Shown here: positions 1 through 8,190 of the stretch, piece after piece
Layout of the letters: each line of letters opens with the position of its first letter
How positions within the stretch are numbered: position 1 is the stretch's first letter
Assembly (NCBI RefSeq): GCF_003425685.1
Contig: NZ_QJKM01000008.1
Location: 186,001-250,000 of the forward strand
Length of the DNA: 64,000 nucleotides
DNA from: Rhizobium terrae
Lineage (GTDB): Bacteria > Pseudomonadota > Alphaproteobacteria > Rhizobiales > Rhizobiaceae
Direction: 5' to 3'
The notes under the pieces: model-generated
Seen by the model: only the letters and a program-made list of their open reading frames with translations
Told to the model about the DNA's origin: nothing
The model's database searches: none
Made by a program: the position numbers and the translations under genes

Positions 1-375
1 AAGGCGAGCAGCGATCCGCTGACCGTCGCACGCGCCGGTTCGATCGCGGTGAAGCTGGAAGCGGCGACGGCCGTGCTGGAACGGGCCGGCCGCAAGGTGG
101 ATGTGGCGCAGATCACCCCCTCGCGCGAGACGGCGGTCGAAGCCTCGCTTTCGGTCGCGGCGGCGAAGATCCTGACGACGGAAGCGGCGATGGACGCGAC
201 CAACGGCCTATTCGAGCTCGCCGGAACCTCGGCCACCAAGGAGGAGTTCAATCTCGACCGTCACTGGCGCAACGCACGCACCCACACGGTGCACGACCCC
301 GTGCGCTGGAAACATCACGCGATCGGCGACTATCACCTCAACGGCAACGTGCCGAAGCCGAACGGGCAGTTTTAA
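1..375 (+). CDS. SfnB/DszC-like acyl-CoA-dehydrogenase-fold oxidoreductase (C-terminal part, 5' truncated by window)
   Basis: The reading frame is open from base 1, so only about the last 124 residues are present. The tail contains FELAGTSAT and NLDRHWRNARTHTVHDPVRW, which I recognise as the C-terminal signature of SfnB-type flavin-dependent oxidoreductases related to DszC and acyl-CoA dehydrogenases. These proteins take part in sulfur scavenging from sulfones and sulfonates (established for the family). The FMN/FAD-binding N-terminal and middle domains lie outside the window. The stop codon overlaps the 3' end of the convergent Rrf2 gene by 4 bases. A generic acyl-CoA dehydrogenase is the alternative, but the RHWRNARTHT tail favours the SfnB group. 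Confidence 0.75.
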   Translation, partial: KASSDPLTVARAGSIAVKLEAATAVLERAGRKVDVAQITPSRETAVEASLSVAAAKILTTEAAMDATNGLFELAGTSATKEEFNLDRHWRNARTHTVHDPVRWKHHAIGDYHLNGNVPKPNGQF

Positions 376-833
376 CCCTGTTTCGCGGTCGGCTCGCTGT
401 CGTCCAGAAGACCGCTCGACCGCTTCGAAACCATCTGTTCCAGCGTCATCGTATCGAGCACCGAGGCGATCGCGTCGCGCACCTCGGTCATCGAATGGCG
501 AATCTGGCAGTCTTCCGGGTGGTCGCAGTCGTCGCAGGCCTCGAAAGCCGTCTTGCTGGCGCAGCGGATCGGCGCCAGCGGTCCGTCGAGGATGCGCACC
601 GCCTGGCCGACATAGATCTGCGACGCGGGCTTCGACAGCGCATATCCGCCGCCCGGTCCCTTCTTGGAGCGCAGCATGCCGCCCTTGCGCAATTCGAGCA
701 GGATGGCGTCGAGGAATTTCTTGGAAATGTTGTTCTGCTGGGCGATGTCGCTGACGAAGGCGGTCTTGCCGGGTTCGAGTTGCGCGAGATGGATCAGCGC
801 CTTGAGCCCGTATTTTCCCTTTTTCGTCAGCAT
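372..833 (-). CDS. Rrf2 family transcriptional regulator with a four-cysteine cluster
   Basis: This is a 153-residue protein of normal Rrf2 length. It opens with a winged helix-turn-helix (KKGKYGLKALIHLAQL, then a recognition region around NNISKKFLDAILLELRKGG and a GPGGGYAL wing). Four cysteines lie in the effector segment: C91, C100, C103 and C109, followed by H113. In IscR, NsrR and RsrR such cysteines hold an Fe-S cluster, and in CymR-like proteins they take part in cysteine or redox sensing. A sensory cluster or thiol switch is therefore likely here, though the ligand is inferred. The gene converges on the SfnB-like gene with a 4-base overlap, which suggests, but does not prove, a role in sulfur or redox control of that locus. 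Confidence 0.88.
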   Translation of the reverse strand: MLTKKGKYGLKALIHLAQLEPGKTAFVSDIAQQNNISKKFLDAILLELRKGGMLRSKKGPGGGYALSKPASQIYVGQAVRILDGPLAPIRCASKTAFEACDDCDHPEDCQIRHSMTEVRDAIASVLDTMTLEQMVSKRSSGLLDDSEPTAKQG

Positions 834-943
834 CGAAGATCGAAAGTCCGCTTGAATGGCATCATCCCGGCTTCAATCGCCAAGGGACAGGACACCGATA
901 CAGGAGCCATGCCGAAGGTTCAACGTCACTTTCCAATATCGCG

Positions 944-2176
944 CTATTCGGCGGCAAGGTCGCGCAGGGTTCGGGGCAGGCTGTTCATGCATTCCACGCC
1001 GTTTTCCGTCACCAGGAACTGGTCCTCGATCATCAGCGCGCCGATCCCCTGCCCGTAGAACGGCGCTTCCAGCGCCACCACCATGTTCGGCAGGATGATT
1101 TCCGGGTTGCCGGTGGAGAAGAACGGCCATTCCTCGATGCCGGAGCCGCCGCCGACCGAATGGCCGAAATGGCCTCGATAATATTCGCCGAAACCTTGCC
1201 CGCACATGGATGCCAGCATGGCCTCATGCACGGTGCCGAAGGTGTTGCCGGGGCGGATCTGCTCGAGGCCGGCGGCGAATGCGGTTTCCAGCGCCTTGAA
1301 GATGTCCCGCGCCAGCGGCGACGCGGGGCCGTAGGTGAAGGTGCGGGCGCCATCGGAAGAATAGCCCTCGACCAGCGTGCCGACATCCGCCTTGATTAGT
1401 GCGCCGGGCGTGACCACGGCGGCCATGTCCGAAAGATCGGCACCGACCGAAATGAAATCCCAATGCCCGCTCAGGCCGAAGCCGCCTTCGGTTGCCGCAG
1501 CCTGCGCGCCGGCTTTCCAGGCAAGGGAGAGCTCGCCGAGGGACACGCCGGGTTTCACCACCCCCGTCATCCGCAGGAGCCCGGCTTCGGCCGCTTTCGA
1601 GGCACGGCGCAGCCGTTCGATCTCGCGCGGCGTCTTGACCGCCCGCAAACGGCGCAGAATCGGGGATCCGTCAGCCCAGTCGACATCCGGCAGCGCCTGT
1701 TTCAGTGCTTCGAAATCGGCGGCCGGCATGAATTCCAGATCGGCGCCGACCCTCGCCCGGTCGAGACCGCGTTCCTTCAGCAGATCGCCGAGCAGGTCGA
1801 ACGCGGCGGAACGGTCGAAGGTCTCCGGCCGCGGGCCGGCGACGCCCAGCCGGCGATAGGCCGCGTCGATTTCCGGGATGCTGCCGGCGCCGGTGAGATC
1901 GAGCATGTCGATCCAGATGCGATGGGTGCGAAGATCCACATCCGTTGCGGCCTTACGGATCAATCCGGCCGCATGGTCACTCGCGACGGCTGCAAGGCCT
2001 GCTTCCGAATCGGCCGGCACCAGCGCAATGGCCGCCCCCGCCCTGCCCCACATGGTCGCGACGCCGGCCGGCGCGCCGATCGCATATCGGAAGGCTTCCG
2101 GCTGGAAGAGGGCCAGGGCGTCGAGGCCGGCCTCGCCCATCAGGCGCTCCGCATGTTTCCGGTCGATATCGCTCAT
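944..2176 (-). CDS. M24 family metallopeptidase (Xaa-Pro aminopeptidase/creatinase-like)
   Basis: The 410-residue protein has a creatinase-like N-terminal domain (about 1-170) and a pita-bread M24 domain. The five expected metal ligands can be read in order: Asp in IKADVGTLVEG, Asp in YSSDGARTFTYG, His in GHFGHSVGGG, Glu in VVALEAPFY and Glu in MIEDQFLVTENG. It should be a cytoplasmic dinuclear-metal hydrolase acting on Xaa-Pro peptides or a related amide; the exact substrate cannot be told, since creatinase, ectoine hydrolase and prolidase share this architecture. It is transcribed divergently from a complete oligopeptide-type ABC importer across a 217-base gap, so it probably processes the imported compound. 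Confidence 0.85.
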   Translation of the reverse strand: MSDIDRKHAERLMGEAGLDALALFQPEAFRYAIGAPAGVATMWGRAGAAIALVPADSEAGLAAVASDHAAGLIRKAATDVDLRTHRIWIDMLDLTGAGSIPEIDAAYRRLGVAGPRPETFDRSAAFDLLGDLLKERGLDRARVGADLEFMPAADFEALKQALPDVDWADGSPILRRLRAVKTPREIERLRRASKAAEAGLLRMTGVVKPGVSLGELSLAWKAGAQAAATEGGFGLSGHWDFISVGADLSDMAAVVTPGALIKADVGTLVEGYSSDGARTFTYGPASPLARDIFKALETAFAAGLEQIRPGNTFGTVHEAMLASMCGQGFGEYYRGHFGHSVGGGSGIEEWPFFSTGNPEIILPNMVVALEAPFYGQGIGALMIEDQFLVTENGVECMNSLPRTLRDLAAE

Positions 2177-2393
2177 CGTCGGCTCCGATCATCACATTTC
2201 CCAAGGACTTAGCCGGCTCATCGGCAAAGCGCCAGGACTGGAAGAAAATTCCTCGCAACGCCTATTCGAGCGAAGCGCATTTCCCGTGCATAGCGAAAAT
2301 CGTCCCCGCACGCCCTTCCGGTGGAAAAAGACTGAGATATTCTCCGCGCCGGTATACAATGGCCGAAAAGCCGAACGATCAGGGAGTTTCAAA

Positions 2394-3941
2394 ATGAACG
2401 GTTTGACGACCCGTACGGGCGTTGCCTCGAAGTCCGGCAGCCGGATGATCGGGACGTTGAAGGCGCGCGCCATGACGGCGGCGGCGCTTCTCTTGGGTGC
2501 GCTGATCGCAGGCTCCGCCCAGGCTCAGGATTTCGATGCCGATGCGACAATCAACATCGGTTCGCTCTATGAGCCGCAGAACCTCGACAACACCGCCGGC
2601 GCCGGCCAGGGCATCAACGAAGCCTTCAACAGCAATGTCTACGAGGCGCTTTTCCGCCTGACGGATGCGGGCAATGTCGAGCCGGTTCTCGCCAAGAGTT
2701 ACAAGGTGAGCGACGACGGCCTCACCTATACGTTCACCCTTCAGCCGGGCGTCAAATTCCATTCCGGCGATCCGCTGACGTCGAAGGACGTCAAGTTCTC
2801 GATCGAGCGCGTCACCTCGGCGGAATCGAAGAGCTCCCGGAAGAACAGCCTGAAGCCGATCGCCGGCATCGAGACGCCGGACGACGCGACCGTCGTCATC
2901 AAGCTCTCCTCGCGCTCCATCTCGCTGCCCTATAACCTGAGCTATGTCTGGATCGTCAATGACACGGCGACCAACCTGACCGCGACCGAAGACGGAACCG
3001 GCCCCTATGAGCTGGAAGACTGGCGCCGCGGCTCCTCGCTAGCGCTCACCCGTTTCGACGGCTACTGGGGCCAGAAGCCGACGAACGGCGATGTCGTTTT
3101 CCAGTATTTCACAGAGGCGACGGCGTTGAACAACGCCCTGCTCACCGGTTCGGTGGATATCATCACCTCCGTCCAGAGCCCGGACTCGCTGAAGCAGTTC
3201 AAGGATAACAAGGATTTCACGGTCGCCGAAGGCAAATCCACCACCAAGCTTCTGCTCGCCTATAACGACCGCGTGGCACCCTTCGACAACGTCAAGGTCC
3301 GAAAGGCGCTCGCGCGCGCCGTCGACGACGCCAAGCTCCTGAAGGCCGTCTGGGGTGATTACGGTACGCTGATCGGTTCCATGGTACCGCCCACCGACCC
3401 CTGGTATGTCGACCTCACCAAAACGGATGCCTATGATCCGGCAAGCGCCAAGGCGCTGCTTGCCGAGGCCGGTTACCCGAACGGCTTCACCTTCACCATC
3501 GACACCCCGAACTACGATCCGCATCCGATCGCCGCGCAGTTCCTGCAGACGGAACTTGCAAAGGTCGGCGTCAAGGTGAACATCAACGTCATCACCGCCA
3601 ACGAATGGTATTCGAAGATCTACAAGGCGCATGATTTCCAGGCGACCCTGCAGGAACATGTCAATCACCGCGACATCGTCTTCTACGGCAATCCGGACTT
3701 CTACTGGGGTTACAACAACCCGAAGGTCATCGACCTGATCAAGCAGGCGGAAGCGAGCGCCACGACCGACGAGCAAACGGCGAAGCTCAAGGAAGCCAAC
3801 ACGATCATCGCCGAGGATGCCGCCAGCAACTGGATCTATCTCTATCCGCAGATCGTCGTTTCGGCGAAATCGGTGACGGGTTATCCGGTCAACGGCCTCA
3901 ATTCGCAGTTCTTCGTCTCCGGCATCAAGAAGGCCGATTGA
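2394..3941 (+). CDS. ABC transporter solute-binding protein, family 5 (peptide/nickel type)
   Basis: The protein has 515 residues. I chose the ATG at 2394 because AGGGAG lies just upstream and the following residues form a Sec signal: a basic start, then AMTAAALLLGALIAGSAQA with probable cleavage after AQA near residue 44. A later in-frame ATG (MIGTLKARAM) would give a more typical signal length. Family-5 features follow: INIGSLYEPQNLDN, YEALFRLTDAGNVEPVLAKS and GVKFHSGDPLTSKDVKFSIER. It would bind oligopeptides or a peptide-like ligand in the periplasm and deliver it to the two permeases encoded next. A hairpin terminator separates it from the permeases, which would raise the level of binding protein over membrane parts. 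Confidence 0.93.
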   Translation: MNGLTTRTGVASKSGSRMIGTLKARAMTAAALLLGALIAGSAQAQDFDADATINIGSLYEPQNLDNTAGAGQGINEAFNSNVYEALFRLTDAGNVEPVLAKSYKVSDDGLTYTFTLQPGVKFHSGDPLTSKDVKFSIERVTSAESKSSRKNSLKPIAGIETPDDATVVIKLSSRSISLPYNLSYVWIVNDTATNLTATEDGTGPYELEDWRRGSSLALTRFDGYWGQKPTNGDVVFQYFTEATALNNALLTGSVDIITSVQSPDSLKQFKDNKDFTVAEGKSTTKLLLAYNDRVAPFDNVKVRKALARAVDDAKLLKAVWGDYGTLIGSMVPPTDPWYVDLTKTDAYDPASAKALLAEAGYPNGFTFTIDTPNYDPHPIAAQFLQTELAKVGVKVNINVITANEWYSKIYKAHDFQATLQEHVNHRDIVFYGNPDFYWGYNNPKVIDLIKQAEASATTDEQTAKLKEANTIIAEDAASNWIYLYPQIVVSAKSVTGYPVNGLNSQFFVSGIKKAD

Positions 3942-3986
3942 TCGAAACCTGCCATCGGCAAATCGATAATCTGCGCTATATAGCTG

Positions 3987-4014
3987 GCCGCCCGGTTCCC
4001 TGCCGGGCGGTTTT
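3987..4014 (+). terminator. Intra-operon Rho-independent terminator/attenuator
   Basis: CCGCCCGG (3988-3995) pairs perfectly with CCGGGCGG (4003-4010) around a 7-base loop, followed by TTTT. It lies between the solute-binding protein gene and the first permease gene, so partial termination here would lower permease expression. Confidence 0.8.
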
Positions 4015-4024
4015 CCCGTGAAAG

Positions 4025-4999
4025 GTGCCGGCCATTTTTTCCTATCTCCTGCGCCGTCTGGCCATTCTCATCGTTTCGATCGTGATCGCTGCTGCCGTGC
4101 TGTTCCTGCTGCTGCGCCTGCTGCCGGGCGATCCGGCCAATGCGCTGGTTTCGGTCGGTGCTGATCCGGAGCAGATCGAGGCGGCCCGCCGGCAGGTGGG
4201 CTCCGACCTGCCGCTTTCCGAACAGTTTGTCCGCTTCGTTTCGAGCCTTGCCCGTTTCGACCTCGGCAATTCCTTCGTCAGCCATGCGCCGGTGCTGCCG
4301 GAGATCGGCAAGCGGCTGGCGGTCACCGTGCCGCTGACGCTGATGTCCTTCCTGCTGGCGATCACCATCGCCCTGCCGCTCGGCATCGTCGCCGCCGTGA
4401 AGGCCGACCGCTGGTATGGCTCAATGATCTCGGTCGTCTCGCAGCTCGGCATCGCCGTGCCGGTCTTCTGGATCGGCATTCTTCTGGTCACCGTCTTCGC
4501 CGTGAACCTCCGTTTCTTTCCATCCGGCGGCTTCCCGTCGCGCGGCTGGCAGCGGCCGGAAGCGGCTTTCGAAGCCCTCGTGCTTCCGGTGGTGACGATC
4601 GCCATCGTCATGTCCGCCTCGCTGATCCGCTATGTGCGCTCCGCTGCGCAGGATGTGTTGGGCAGCGATTACCTGCGCACCGCCCGCGCGCTTGGCGCGA
4701 GCTTTTCGGAAGCCTTGATCCGCCATGGCATCCGCAATGGCGCCGTGCCGGTCATCTCCATCCTCGGCATCGAACTCGCTTCGACGCTGCTTGGTGCCGT
4801 CGTCGTCGAGCGCGTCTTTTCGCTCCCGGGTCTCGGCTCCATGCTGCTGCTCGGCATCGAGCAGCGCGATTACCCGAACGTCCAGGGCGTGCTGTTCATC
4901 TCGACGCTGCTCGTGCTGCTGGTCGGCTTTGCGGCCGACCTCGCTCAACGCATCATCGATCCGCGCTTGCGCGGCCGCGCGGCGGGAAGCGACCGATGA
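4025..4999 (+). CDS. ABC transporter permease, DppB/OppB type
   Basis: This 324-residue inner-membrane protein begins with YLLRRLAILIVSIVIAAAVLF and LLRLLPGDPAN, the standard N-terminus of DppB/OppB permeases. A BPD_transp_1 domain (about 95-320) includes the EAA-type cytoplasmic loop DYLRTARALGASFSEALIRHGIRNG. The start is GTG at 4025; there is no clear Shine-Dalgarno sequence, so translation may be weak or coupled. Its last four bases overlap the next permease (ATGA), showing a tightly packed operon. It forms half of the membrane channel for the ligand bound by the upstream family-5 binding protein. Confidence 0.92.
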   Translation: MPAIFSYLLRRLAILIVSIVIAAAVLFLLLRLLPGDPANALVSVGADPEQIEAARRQVGSDLPLSEQFVRFVSSLARFDLGNSFVSHAPVLPEIGKRLAVTVPLTLMSFLLAITIALPLGIVAAVKADRWYGSMISVVSQLGIAVPVFWIGILLVTVFAVNLRFFPSGGFPSRGWQRPEAAFEALVLPVVTIAIVMSASLIRYVRSAAQDVLGSDYLRTARALGASFSEALIRHGIRNGAVPVISILGIELASTLLGAVVVERVFSLPGLGSMLLLGIEQRDYPNVQGVLFISTLLVLLVGFAADLAQRIIDPRLRGRAAGSDR

Positions 5000-5853
5000 C
5001 CGATACGAACCTCGTCGCAGCCTCGCCCGAAGGCCGCACCCGCCGGTCCTGGACCTTCACGATCGGTGCGATCATCGTCGGCCTGCACCTCGTTATCGGC
5101 CTTTCGACGCTCTTCTGGACGCCCTACGATCCGACCGGGATGTCCGGCGGCCGGCTGGAAATGCCGTCGCTTTCCCACCTCGCCGGAACCGACCGGCTCG
5201 GCCGCGACCTCTTTACGCTGATCATGATCGGCTCGCGCATCGCGCTCGTGGTTGGTACCGGCGCGGTGATCATCGGCGGGCTGATCGGCATCACCATCGG
5301 CCTCCTCGCCGCCTTCGCCTCCAGGACGTTGGACGACATACTGGCCGCCAGCCTCGATATCCTGATCGCCTTCCCGACGCTGCTGCTCGCCATGCTGATC
5401 GTGGCTTCGAGCGATGGCGCCAGCCTCGGCACCGCCATCGTTGCGATCGGTATCGCCAATTCGGCGATCGTCGCACGGCTCACCCGCATCCTGGCGAAAC
5501 GCGTTCTGCGGATGGATTACATTACCGCCGCGCGCATTTCCGGCACGTCCTGGCTCGGCGTCGTGGCAATCCATATCCTGCCGAATATCTGGCCGACGCT
5601 GCTCGTCAATCTCGCCCTGCAATTCGGCCTGGCGGTGATCGCCGAGGCCTCGCTCTCCTATCTTGGTCTCGGCGCCCCGCCGCCCAACGCTTCCTGGGGA
5701 CGGCTGCTGCAGGAGGCGCAGGGTACGGTCTATACCGCGCCTTTCGGCGCCATTGCGCCCGGCATCGCGCTGGTCTTGCTCGTCATCGGCATCAACCTGC
5801 TGGCCGACGGCCTGCGCGACATTGGCGATCCGACCCGCAGGAGGCGCCGTTGA
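4996..5853 (+). CDS. ABC transporter permease, DppC/OppC type
   Basis: The protein has 285 residues. The N-terminal transmembrane helix (about residues 17-38) is followed by HLAGTDRLGRDLFTLIMIGSRIALVVG, the OppC_N/DppC hallmark (GTDxLGRDxxSRxxxGxRxSL). The EAA loop reads DYITAARISGTSWLGVVAIHILPN. It overlaps the preceding permease by 4 bases and the following ATPase by 4 bases (TTGA). It is the second half of the peptide-type importer channel in the inner membrane. Confidence 0.93.
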   Translation: MTDTNLVAASPEGRTRRSWTFTIGAIIVGLHLVIGLSTLFWTPYDPTGMSGGRLEMPSLSHLAGTDRLGRDLFTLIMIGSRIALVVGTGAVIIGGLIGITIGLLAAFASRTLDDILAASLDILIAFPTLLLAMLIVASSDGASLGTAIVAIGIANSAIVARLTRILAKRVLRMDYITAARISGTSWLGVVAIHILPNIWPTLLVNLALQFGLAVIAEASLSYLGLGAPPPNASWGRLLQEAQGTVYTAPFGAIAPGIALVLLVIGINLLADGLRDIGDPTRRRRR

Positions 5854-6659
5854 ACCCGCTTCTCCATATCGAAAACCTCTCCGTCCACGCCGGCGGCAAG
5901 GCTCTTGTCTCGGATATCTCCTTCGCCGTCGCGCCGGGCGAGCGGCTCGGCCTGATCGGCGAATCCGGCTCCGGCAAGTCGCTGACCGCGCTGGCCACGA
6001 TCGGCCTCCTGGCAGATGGCCTGAAAGTGTCCGGCTCTGTCCTGCTCAACGGAAGGCAGGTGGTCGGAGCGCGCGACCGCGATCTCGTGCCATTGCGCGG
6101 CGCAACGGCCGCCGTCGTCTTCCAGGAACCGCTCACCGCCCTCGACCCGCTGATGAAGATCGGCCGGCAGGTCGGCCAGGCCGTGCGCCGCCGGGCAAAG
6201 CGCGACGGCCGCCCGACCGATGCGACAAGCGTCATGAGCGAGGTGCTCGACCTGCTCGACCAGGTGGCGCTGCCGCAGCCGCAGCGCATCGCCGAATCCT
6301 GGCCGCACGAGATTTCCGGCGGCCAGCGCCAGCGCGCCGCGATCGCCATGGCGCTCGCCTGCAAACCAAAGCTCCTGATCGCCGATGAGCCCACCACGGC
6401 GCTCGACGTCACCACCCAGGCCGAAATCCTGAGACTGCTCGGCCAACTGGTCCGCGAGCGCAACATGGCGCTGCTCTTCATCAGCCACGATCTGCCCGTG
6501 GTCGCCGGCACGGTCGATCGGGTCATCGTGCTCAGACACGGTCGGGTCGTCGAACAGGGGCCGGTCTCAACCGTCTTCCGCGAGCCGTCCCACGACTATA
6601 CCCGGAGCCTCGTCGCCGCGGCGCGCGCCTTTGACAATGCGCTGGAGAATGCGCCATGA
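5850..6659 (+). CDS. ABC transporter ATP-binding protein, DppD/OppD type
   Basis: I place the start at TTG 5850, which overlaps the permease stop and is preceded by AGGAGG at 5839-5844; no ATG or GTG fits better. The protein has 269 residues with Walker [10 protein letters not shown]-loop [10 protein letters not shown], signature ISGGQRQR, Walker [13 protein letters not shown] and the switch His in ISHDLPVV. The ALDP and TALDVTTQ motifs are typical of peptide importer ATPases. The usual C-terminal oligopeptide/dipeptide extension, which can carry an Fe-S site, is short or absent. It energises import together with the next gene. Confidence 0.92.
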   Translation: MNPLLHIENLSVHAGGKALVSDISFAVAPGERLGLIGESGSGKSLTALATIGLLADGLKVSGSVLLNGRQVVGARDRDLVPLRGATAAVVFQEPLTALDPLMKIGRQVGQAVRRRAKRDGRPTDATSVMSEVLDLLDQVALPQPQRIAESWPHEISGGQRQRAAIAMALACKPKLLIADEPTTALDVTTQAEILRLLGQLVRERNMALLFISHDLPVVAGTVDRVIVLRHGRVVEQGPVSTVFREPSHDYTRSLVAAARAFDNALENAP

Positions 6660-7402
6660 GCCTCATCCATGTCCGCAACGTCTCCTTCGGCTACAGCCGC
6701 AAACAGAGGACACTCGACGACGTCAGCCTGACGCTCACGAAAGGCGCCAATCTCGGTATCGTCGGCGAATCCGGTTCCGGCAAGACGACCCTCTTGCGCC
6801 TGCTGCTCGGCCTTAACCGGCCTTCGGAGGGTACGATTACAGTCAACGGCGCCTCGCTCGATCCCGGCAACCGCGATTTCATGCGCGGCTTCCGCCGCAC
6901 CGTGCAGGCGGTCTTCCAGGACCCCTATTCCTCGCTCGATCCGCGGCAGAAGGTCTTCGATATCATCGCCGAGCCGCTGCGCTCGCTGAAAATCCCCGGC
7001 GATACGAAAGCCGCGGTAACAGGTGCCCTCGCCTCCGTCGGCCTGCCGGCCGATGCCGTGGAACGTTACCCGCACGAATTCTCCGGCGGCCAGCGCCAGC
7101 GCATCGCGATCGCCCGGGCGATCGTCTCGCGGCCGGAGGTGATCCTTGCCGACGAGGTGGTGAGCGCGCTCGACCTCTCCACCCGCATCCGCATCGTCGA
7201 GCTTCTGAAGGACCTGTCGAAGACGGTCACCTTCGTGCTCGTCTCCCACGATCTCGGCCTCGTCGCCTCGCTCTGCGAAGAAACCATCATCCTGGAACGC
7301 GGCCGGATCGTCGAAAGCGGCAAGACGCGCGATATCCTCGCCGCCCCCCGCCACGCCTATACGCGAAAACTGCTCGCCAGCATTCCAAGGATGCCGGCGT
7401 GA
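6656..7402 (+). CDS. ABC transporter ATP-binding protein, DppF/OppF type
   Basis: This 248-residue second ATPase of the importer starts on an ATGA overlap with the first. Motifs: Walker [10 protein letters not shown]-loop [12 protein letters not shown], signature FSGGQRQR, Walker [13 protein letters not shown] and switch His in VSHDLGLV. Walker B carries DEVVSALD rather than the common DEPVSALD; this should not affect hydrolysis. It is shorter than typical OppF (about 320 residues) and lacks most of the C-terminal oligopeptide extension. It is the last gene of the five-gene importer operon, and 37 bases separate it from the toxin-antitoxin pair. Confidence 0.92.
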   Translation: MSLIHVRNVSFGYSRKQRTLDDVSLTLTKGANLGIVGESGSGKTTLLRLLLGLNRPSEGTITVNGASLDPGNRDFMRGFRRTVQAVFQDPYSSLDPRQKVFDIIAEPLRSLKIPGDTKAAVTGALASVGLPADAVERYPHEFSGGQRQRIAIARAIVSRPEVILADEVVSALDLSTRIRIVELLKDLSKTVTFVLVSHDLGLVASLCEETIILERGRIVESGKTRDILAAPRHAYTRKLLASIPRMPA

Positions 7403-7412
7403 CTTGTCTCTT

Positions 7413-7431
7413 GTTATCAGTATCTGATAAC
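7413..7431. promoter_or_regulatory. 19-bp perfect palindrome in front of the toxin-antitoxin operon
   Basis: GTTATCAG-TAT-CTGATAAC is a perfect 8-bp inverted repeat with a 3-base spacer, ending 8 bases before the ATG of the TumE-like gene. Its position suggests an autoregulatory operator bound by the HTH antitoxin or the complex. Being AT-rich, it may overlap the -10 element. Confidence 0.65.
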
Positions 7432-7439
7432 CTATATTG

Positions 7440-7811
7440 ATGACCGGGCATGATCGTGACACGAGCCTCGACACCTTGCTTGACCTTCACGGGCGGACGC
7501 TGTTCGTCGATCCGGAAGGCAAATATTGGGTGAAGTTCGTCGTCATCCGGGTGGAAGCCAGCGAGGCACGTCCGCACGGCCTCAGCTATTCGCTGACGCT
7601 GCATGACGATACGGGCGAACGCATCGTCGGCTTCGACAATGCCCATCCGATCAGCGAGGGAAGCGGGCCCTCGGCAAGACGTACCGCAAGATACGACCAT
7701 AGGCATCGCCTGCGCACGATCCGGCCCTATGACTATAGCGATGCCGGAACGCTGCTCGAAGACTTCTGGAAGGAAGTGGATGCGGTGCTTCGGGAACGAG
7801 GAGTGATCTGA
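7440..7811 (+). CDS. TumE-like (DUF6516-type) putative toxin
   Basis: This small 123-residue protein runs TLLDLHGRTLFVDPEGKYWVKF, then SYSLTLHDDTGERIVGFDNAH and a basic stretch HRHRLRTIRPY before LLEDFWKEVDAVL. The layout (beta-rich start, GFDNAH, then a region with DH/HRH residues) matches the TumE/DUF6516 family, the proposed toxin half of a two-gene module. The partner gene starts inside its stop codon (TGATG). TTG at 7437 directly precedes the ATG at 7440; I use the ATG. The biochemical activity is not known to me, and the toxin role is inferred from family and operon structure. Confidence 0.68.
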   Translation: MTGHDRDTSLDTLLDLHGRTLFVDPEGKYWVKFVVIRVEASEARPHGLSYSLTLHDDTGERIVGFDNAHPISEGSGPSARRTARYDHRHRLRTIRPYDYSDAGTLLEDFWKEVDAVLRERGVI

Positions 7812-8188
7812 TGACGGATAAAACGCTTCGAATTGGAATTGCCACTTTCGACCAGATGAAGGCGCGGACCATGGCCATTGCCCGCGGAGAACAGAAGCCG
7901 GGCAAAGAGGATCCGACCGTGTGGTTCACCTCGCTTGAAAGCTTGGCCAAGGTTCTCTCGGCTCGCAATCAGGCCTTGCTGGATCTCATTGCGCAACGCA
8001 AGCCCGGTTCGCTCGCTGAACTCGAAACACTGTCCGGCCGCGCCAAATCCAATCTTTCCCGCACGTTGAAGACCATGGCGCGTTACGGGCTGGTCGAGCT
8101 GGAGGATGGGGAACAGGGGCGGATCATTCCCCGCGTTCCCTATGATCACATCGTCCTCGACCTGCCGCTGCTTTCGCGCGCCTCTTAA
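7811..8188 (+). CDS. Winged-HTH putative antitoxin/regulator (HVO_A0114-like)
   Basis: The protein has 125 residues. A MarR/ArsR-like winged helix lies at about 55-105: QALLDLIAQRKPGSLAELETLSGR, then SNLSRTLKTMARYGLVELEDGEQGRIIPRV. The preceding WFTSLESLAKVLSARNQ segment is typical of HTH proteins that accompany DUF6516/TumE proteins. It is translationally coupled to the toxin-like gene by a 1-base overlap. It probably neutralises the partner and represses the operon through the palindrome at 7413-7431. It ends 2 bases before the convergent ABC ATPase gene. Confidence 0.68.
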   Translation: MTDKTLRIGIATFDQMKARTMAIARGEQKPGKEDPTVWFTSLESLAKVLSARNQALLDLIAQRKPGSLAELETLSGRAKSNLSRTLKTMARYGLVELEDGEQGRIIPRVPYDHIVLDLPLLSRAS

Positions 8189-8190
8189 AC

